Both the position numbers and the translations under genes were made by a program. A stretch of DNA of 41,129 bases. Origin: Ghiorsea sp. GTDB lineage: Bacteria; Pseudomonadota; Zetaproteobacteria; Mariprofundales; Mariprofundaceae. Below the pieces are notes generated by a model, which saw nothing but the letters and a program-made list of their open reading frames with translations, was not told the origin of the DNA and ran no database searches. The DNA lies in the NCBI GenBank assembly GCA_030949605.1, contig JAUZSH010000027.1, positions 1-41,129 on the forward strand. Reading direction: 5' to 3'. Positions 36,592 through 41,129 of the stretch are shown here, piece by piece. Position 1 is the stretch's first letter, and the number at the start of each line of letters is the position of its first letter.

Positions 36592-38527
36592 TATCGAAAC
36601 CACCTTAGAAGAAACCCGCGTATTTCAGCCACCACAATCAGACACCAGCTTCTCTTCTCTGGCAGATAGACAAGCCTTGTGTGATAAGTTTGAGCACGAT
36701 TTTGAAGGCACATGGGCAGACTTAGCAAAAGCAGAACTGGCATGGCAAAAACCATTCACCACCATCTTAAATAACGACAACCCACCCTTCTACAAGTGGT
36801 TTGAAGATGGCAATATCAATGTGTCGGCAAACTGTTTGGATAGACATGTTGCAAACGGATTGGGTGAACGCACCGCCATCATTTGGGAAGGTGAGCCGGG
36901 TGAAGTACGCCATATTTCTTATCAAGAGCTGTTGGCTGATGTATGCAAGGCTGCCAATGGCTTAAAATCATTGGGTATTAACAAAGGGGATAGGGTGGTA
37001 ATTTATATGCCTATGATTCCTGAAGCTGCCGTTGCCATGCTTGCTTGCACCCGTATTGGTGCCACGCATTCCGTGGTATTTGGCGGCTTTTCTGCCCAAG
37101 CTTTGCGTGACCGCATTGAAGATGCAGAAGCAAAGTTGGTCATCACTGCGGATGGTGGTTACCGCCGTGGCAAAATATTTAACCTCAAAGACAGCGTGGA
37201 TGAAGCAACGCAAGAAAGCTGCCCAAGTTTAGCGCATGTGTTGGTCGTGAAACGCGGCGATAATACGGTAACATGGCAAGATAAAGATGTGTGGTGGCAT
37301 GATGTATGCGATAAACAAAGTGAAGTGTGTGAACCCACCATTATCGAGGCAGAACACCCCCTCTTTATCCTCTACACCTCTGGCTCAACAGGCAAACCCA
37401 AAGGCATTGTGCATAGCACAGGCGGCTACCTCTTGTGGGCGCATTTGACCATGCAATACAGCTTTGATTTTAAACCTGAATCCGATGTCTTTTGGTGCAC
37501 TGCTGATGTGGGTTGGATTACAGGGCACTCCTATTCGGTGTATGGTCCTCTATCCAATGGTGGCACGACGCTGATGTATGAAGGCACCCCTATGTTTCCC
37601 GATGCAGGTCGTTTTTGGAAAATTTGCCAAGACCATCAAGTTTCAATTTTTTACACCGCGCCCACTGCCATTCGCGCACTGAACAAAGCAGGTGATGATT
37701 ATCCCAATGCTTATGATTTAAGTAGCCTTCGTGTCTTAGGGACTGTGGGCGAACCCATTAACCCCGAAGCGTGGATGTGGTATTATGAGGTTATCGGCGG
37801 TTCTCGTTGCCCCATTGTAGATACATGGTGGCAAACGGAAACGGGCGGTCACATGCTCGCGCCTATGCCTTTTGCTGTACCCACCAAACCTGGCTCGGCA
37901 ACCTTGCCACTACCTAGCGTATTTGCTGAAATCGTTGATAAAGATGGTAACAAAGTTGAAGAAGGTGGCGGTTTATTGGTGATGACCAAACCTTGGCCAT
38001 CCATGCTCAGAGGTATTTGGGGCGATGATGCGCGTTTTATTGAAACCTATTGGCAGGAGTTTGGCGATAAAAACTATTATCTCGCAGGTGATAGTGCGCG
38101 CAAAGATAATGACGAATACTTTTGGATTATGGGTCGCATTGATGATGTGCTCAATGTGTCGGGACACAGGCTTGGCACGATGGAAATTGAATCGGCACTG
38201 GTATCGCATCATGCTGTGGCAGAAGCTGCAGTTGTTGGTCGCCCAGACCCCATCAAAGGCGAAGGTATTTTTGCTTTTGTGATTTTGAAAACAGGAGCCT
38301 CTGAAGCCTTGGAACAAGAGCTACGCAATCATGTGGGTAAAGAAATTGGGGCGATTGCCAAACCTGATGTGATTCGCTTCGCCAATAATCTGCCCAAAAC
38401 ACGTTCAGGTAAAATCATGCGCCGACTACTTCGAGACATTGCCGCAGAACGCGACATCACATCTGATATTTCCACCTTGGAAGACCAATCGGTGGTTGCG
38501 CAATTACAAGGTAAAAACTTATCGTAA
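36581..38527 (+). CDS. acs: Acetyl-CoA synthetase (AMP-forming)
   Basis: The protein of about 648 residues begins [18 protein letters not shown]. It has the ACS N-terminal region ([20 protein letters not shown]), the AMP-binding P-loop [12 protein letters not shown], and [35 protein letters not shown] and the C-terminal lid with [15 protein letters not shown] follow; its lysine is the acetylation site in other bacteria. It activates acetate to acetyl-CoA. The start at 36581 is chosen for GGAGAG a few bases upstream; an ATG at 36569 would add four residues. It overlaps the end of alr, so the two are coupled. Confidence 0.97.
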   Translation: MTNNIETTLEETRVFQPPQSDTSFSSLADRQALCDKFEHDFEGTWADLAKAELAWQKPFTTILNNDNPPFYKWFEDGNINVSANCLDRHVANGLGERTAIIWEGEPGEVRHISYQELLADVCKAANGLKSLGINKGDRVVIYMPMIPEAAVAMLACTRIGATHSVVFGGFSAQALRDRIEDAEAKLVITADGGYRRGKIFNLKDSVDEATQESCPSLAHVLVVKRGDNTVTWQDKDVWWHDVCDKQSEVCEPTIIEAEHPLFILYTSGSTGKPKGIVHSTGGYLLWAHLTMQYSFDFKPESDVFWCTADVGWITGHSYSVYGPLSNGGTTLMYEGTPMFPDAGRFWKICQDHQVSIFYTAPTAIRALNKAGDDYPNAYDLSSLRVLGTVGEPINPEAWMWYYEVIGGSRCPIVDTWWQTETGGHMLAPMPFAVPTKPGSATLPLPSVFAEIVDKDGNKVEEGGGLLVMTKPWPSMLRGIWGDDARFIETYWQEFGDKNYYLAGDSARKDNDEYFWIMGRIDDVLNVSGHRLGTMEIESALVSHHAVAEAAVVGRPDPIKGEGIFAFVILKTGASEALEQELRNHVGKEIGAIAKPDVIRFANNLPKTRSGKIMRRLLRDIAAERDITSDISTLEDQSVVAQLQGKNLS

Positions 38528-38545
38528 CTGAAAATACAGTTTATC

Positions 38546-41001
38546 ATGCCCCTCTTGCCAAAAGTGCTGCTGGGGGGCGGCTGTATCTTGCTGTGGTGGC
38601 AGTGCTTATTTTGCTACTATTGGCATGGCACTACTCTACGCAAGCCGCAGCACATGATGCAGCGATTGTTCAAGTGCGTACTTGGTTGCAAGGCATGGGG
38701 GCAAGTGCTGGAAAAGTGCAGTTTCACCTGTTGCGTGGCGCGCTAACGGTTCAGAATATTAATGTTGATATTCAAGGTAGTACGCTTAATATTAAAACGC
38801 TGTTGATCAAAGGCAATCCAGCAAGCATGACGAGCGAGCATCCTCAAATTCAGAATGTGCGTATTCAAGGCATCACATTGAATGCAGATTCCATGCGTGA
38901 ACATTGGCAAGATGTTAATATTGCCTTGCCCGCAGCATTGCAAAACCTTTTTCGTTATGCGCAAACGATTGATATTCAAGATAGCATCATGACACAAGCA
39001 AAACACAATATACAAATAAGCTTACAAACTTTGCATATATCAGGTTCAGCAGCACAACGAGAAGTGGTTGGGCAAGGCAAATTTCAGCACTATGATGACA
39101 CAGGAACATGGCATGTCGAAAGCTACATTCCGCTCAACACATCTCTACAAACAGGAAAAATTATTGCTCAATCTGCCAAGGGTCAGCGTTCTCTAAATTG
39201 GACTGGCGCATGGCAACATGGCAATATGAATATCCACTTTCAACATCAAATTAACCATGATCACAGCTTGTCGATCAAGCTTCAACAGGATAAGCAACAA
39301 TGGCAAGGTGATATTCAAGCACAATCTTGGACGGTGAAAACCTCAGCTTTTGAAAGCCTTGTTTCAGGTTCACTCAAGCTTTCAGGAACACCCGCTACAT
39401 GGCAGCTTAACAGTGATAAATTGCTTTGGAAGAATACCATAATCCAAGAACATCAAACATTCATTCAAACCATGACCACCCAACAGTTACACATGAGCAA
39501 AGAGCAAGAAACCATTCAAATGAAGCGTTTGGATATTGAAGATGTCAAAATGAACATTTCACCCCGTCACCTTATCGTTCAACCATCTTGGCAGTGGAAT
39601 ATATCTAGCATCAACATCAAAGCGTTAAAGGTATCTTTGGGGAAGAATCATGAAAATATTCAATTCCCATCTATGCATGGCACAGCTTCTGTGCATCATA
39701 ATGTATTGCAGTTGGATATTTCCCAGCAGGTAGATAAGAATCAATTTTGGCGTATTCAAAATAAGGGCAATGGATCGTTTTATTTATCTGCAAGTTATGT
39801 ACCACTGATTCAGATTCGCAACCTGCTACCCAATCCTATTCGCAACCGTTCCTATACGGTGAAAGGAACAGCTTGGCTACAACTTCATTCAACACCAAAA
39901 AAACAATGGCAAACATCAGGCAAGGTTTATGTGTCCAACATGTTACTTGCCTCTAAAAAACAAAGTTTTTCTGCCAAGGAGGTCGAACTTAGTATAGAAA
40001 ACGCCGATGCTTCGGGCATCAAACAAGCCAATCTTCGCGCTGATACATGGGCAATACAACTGCCTATAACACCAAGACAGGCATGGTCAAACGCATCCCT
40101 TTTAGAAGCATGGGCAGAAATACCTTGGTCACTGGACAACATACATCTCAATCATGGAAAGGTGCTTATTGGCAACCATAACAGCACATGGTTATCCCAA
40201 GCGGATTTACATATCCAACACTGGCAAAGTCACCAACCCGCATCATTAACTTTAAAAGGGGAGATGGGAGGTGCACCCTTATTGGTGAACATGACACTCG
40301 ATCAGAAAGAAAACATCATGCAGACCAAAAGCCTTCATATGGATATACAACACGCCAACTTATTTTTTCTCGAAGATTGGTTAACTTTATCTGAATTACC
40401 TTATGTGAGTCTAGGGCATGGTAGCCTTACTTTGGATGTCGAGCAGCAGCAACACGGTTTGATGCAAGGTCATGTGGATATCAAGCTAGAACGCTTGCAA
40501 TTATTATCCACACAACAGCGTAGTTTTTTAGACGGAGACCTACAGCTCAAACTCACGTCCTCCCTTCAACATATCAAAACAAATTTCCAAGCAATTGAAG
40601 GTCGAGCGTGGAGCGAGGCCGCCGCGCTCGCTTTGATGCAGAAAATAAAAACACAACAAAAATCACAGCAAACCAACGCTATACAAAGACCCACTCAACT
40701 TTTAGGTAGCTTACGCATTCAACATGATGTTCGCTTGTCGTTGAATGAGCGCACACGCTTACGCAGAATGATTAAAGCAATTAAACAACACAAAAATGCC
40801 ATTATCGAACTCATCCCCGATATTGGAACCGTGGAGCTTACCCCTACACTGCGTCAGAAAATGATTCAAACACAAGCTATTATTAAGTCATTTATGGTAA
40901 AACGTGGCATTCAGCGTGAAAATATTTACTTTATTTTACCTCAAGAGAAGCATCAAAGCATCCATGATATTAGCGCTGTGCATATTTACCTTGCTTCATA
41001 A
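38546..41001 (+). CDS. Large AsmA/DUF748-like membrane-anchored protein (possible frame error at the start)
   Basis: The protein of about 800-818 residues has one N-terminal membrane anchor (VVAVLILLLLAWHY) followed by a long beta-rich periplasmic part. Short strands recur (VQNINVDIQGSTLNIKTLLIKG, VRIQGITLNADSM, IDIQDSIMTQAKHNIQISLQTLHI), as in AsmA/TamB/DUF748 proteins, which are linked to lipid or envelope transport. The C-terminus (LTPTLRQKMIQTQAIIKSFMVKRGIQRENIYFILP) resembles the end of DUF748 proteins. The frame open to the end starts with GTG at 38593. A better start is the ATG at 38546 (MPLLPKVLLGG), which would join in frame if the G run 38572-38577 had one more base. Function is not known from sequence; family assignment is moderate. 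Confidence 0.65.
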
Positions 41002-41129
41002 ACACTCAAAAAAAGGAAAAGTGTTAACGCAAAGTAGGAATGTCCTCTTTTTACTCATATTGAGCGGGGCGACAAAGTTATTTTTTGGATGATATGAATC
41101 AATAGGGGTAATTGCAAAACTCTTTATCC
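41002..41129. other. Right-edge intergenic stretch with a possible mobile-element end
   Basis: No gene is seen in the last 128 bases. GGGGTAATTGCAAAACTC at 41105-41122 agrees with the 161-bp element end (GAGCCACTTGCAAAACTC) at 14 of 18 positions. It may be the start of a related element that continues beyond the window. Confidence 0.4.

Noticed and set aside
41058-41067. ATTGAGCGGG near the right edge as a copy of the 272-bp element end
   Set aside because: Only ten bases match the terminal repeat and no second end is present.

Overview
The window is a chromosomal segment of a Gram-negative bacterium, most likely a proteobacterium. Evidence for this is TolB, Wza/Wzc-type capsule export, SlyX, IscR, XerD, EttA, a lipoprotein FKBP isomerase and an AsmA-like protein. 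By eye the DNA is moderately AT-rich. I cannot place it more finely from sequence alone; a gamma- or zetaproteobacterium would fit. No tRNA, rRNA or CRISPR array was seen.

Layout. (1) 1-8290, minus strand: an exopolysaccharide operon. In transcription order it holds Wzb-like phosphatase, Wza-like export lipoprotein, Wzc-like tyrosine autokinase, APS kinase CysC, ManC/AlgA-type GDP-mannose synthesis, Gmd, a Gmd paralogue and RfbA (running off the left edge). It would build a GDP-mannose-derived deoxy-sugar polymer and export it. (2) 8278-13681, minus strand: TolB, an FKBP isomerase, the guaB-guaA GMP pair and slyX. (3) 13883-18142, plus strand: lemA and an M48 membrane protease. The protease is cut by an IS4-like insertion sequence that itself carries a 272-bp miniature element. 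(4) 18362-19453: a stand-alone CZB zinc-binding protein surrounded by miniature elements. (5) 19454-27004, plus strand: rpsO-pnp, a CPA1 Na+/H+ antiporter, xerD, ettA and a two-gene unit with a [2Fe-2S] thioredoxin-fold protein. (6) 27090-32477, minus strand: ssb, argJ, secA and ygfZ. (7) 32478-33787: a 1.3-kb gene-free stretch with two perfect DnaA boxes, an IS30-family relic split by a 267-bp miniature element, REP-like palindromes and a 161-bp element. (8) 33788-41001: iscS and iscR (minus), then alr, acs and a large AsmA/DUF748-like protein (plus). A perfect IscR-type palindrome lies between iscR and alr.

The most striking signal is the density of non-coding mobile elements. Four distinct miniature families each have terminal inverted repeats and exact target duplications: 161 bp x4 with 4-bp duplications; 162/55 bp with 5-bp duplications; 272 bp with a 6-bp duplication; 267 bp with a 5-bp duplication. 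Two insertions are nested in older elements, and in silico removal restores the interrupted reading frames exactly.

A second general signal is that several otherwise intact genes (guaB, the FKBP gene, rfbA, the AsmA-like gene, the transposase) carry single-base frame changes, mostly in homopolymer runs. This looks more like sequencing error than gene death, so those genes should not be called dead without read-level checking.
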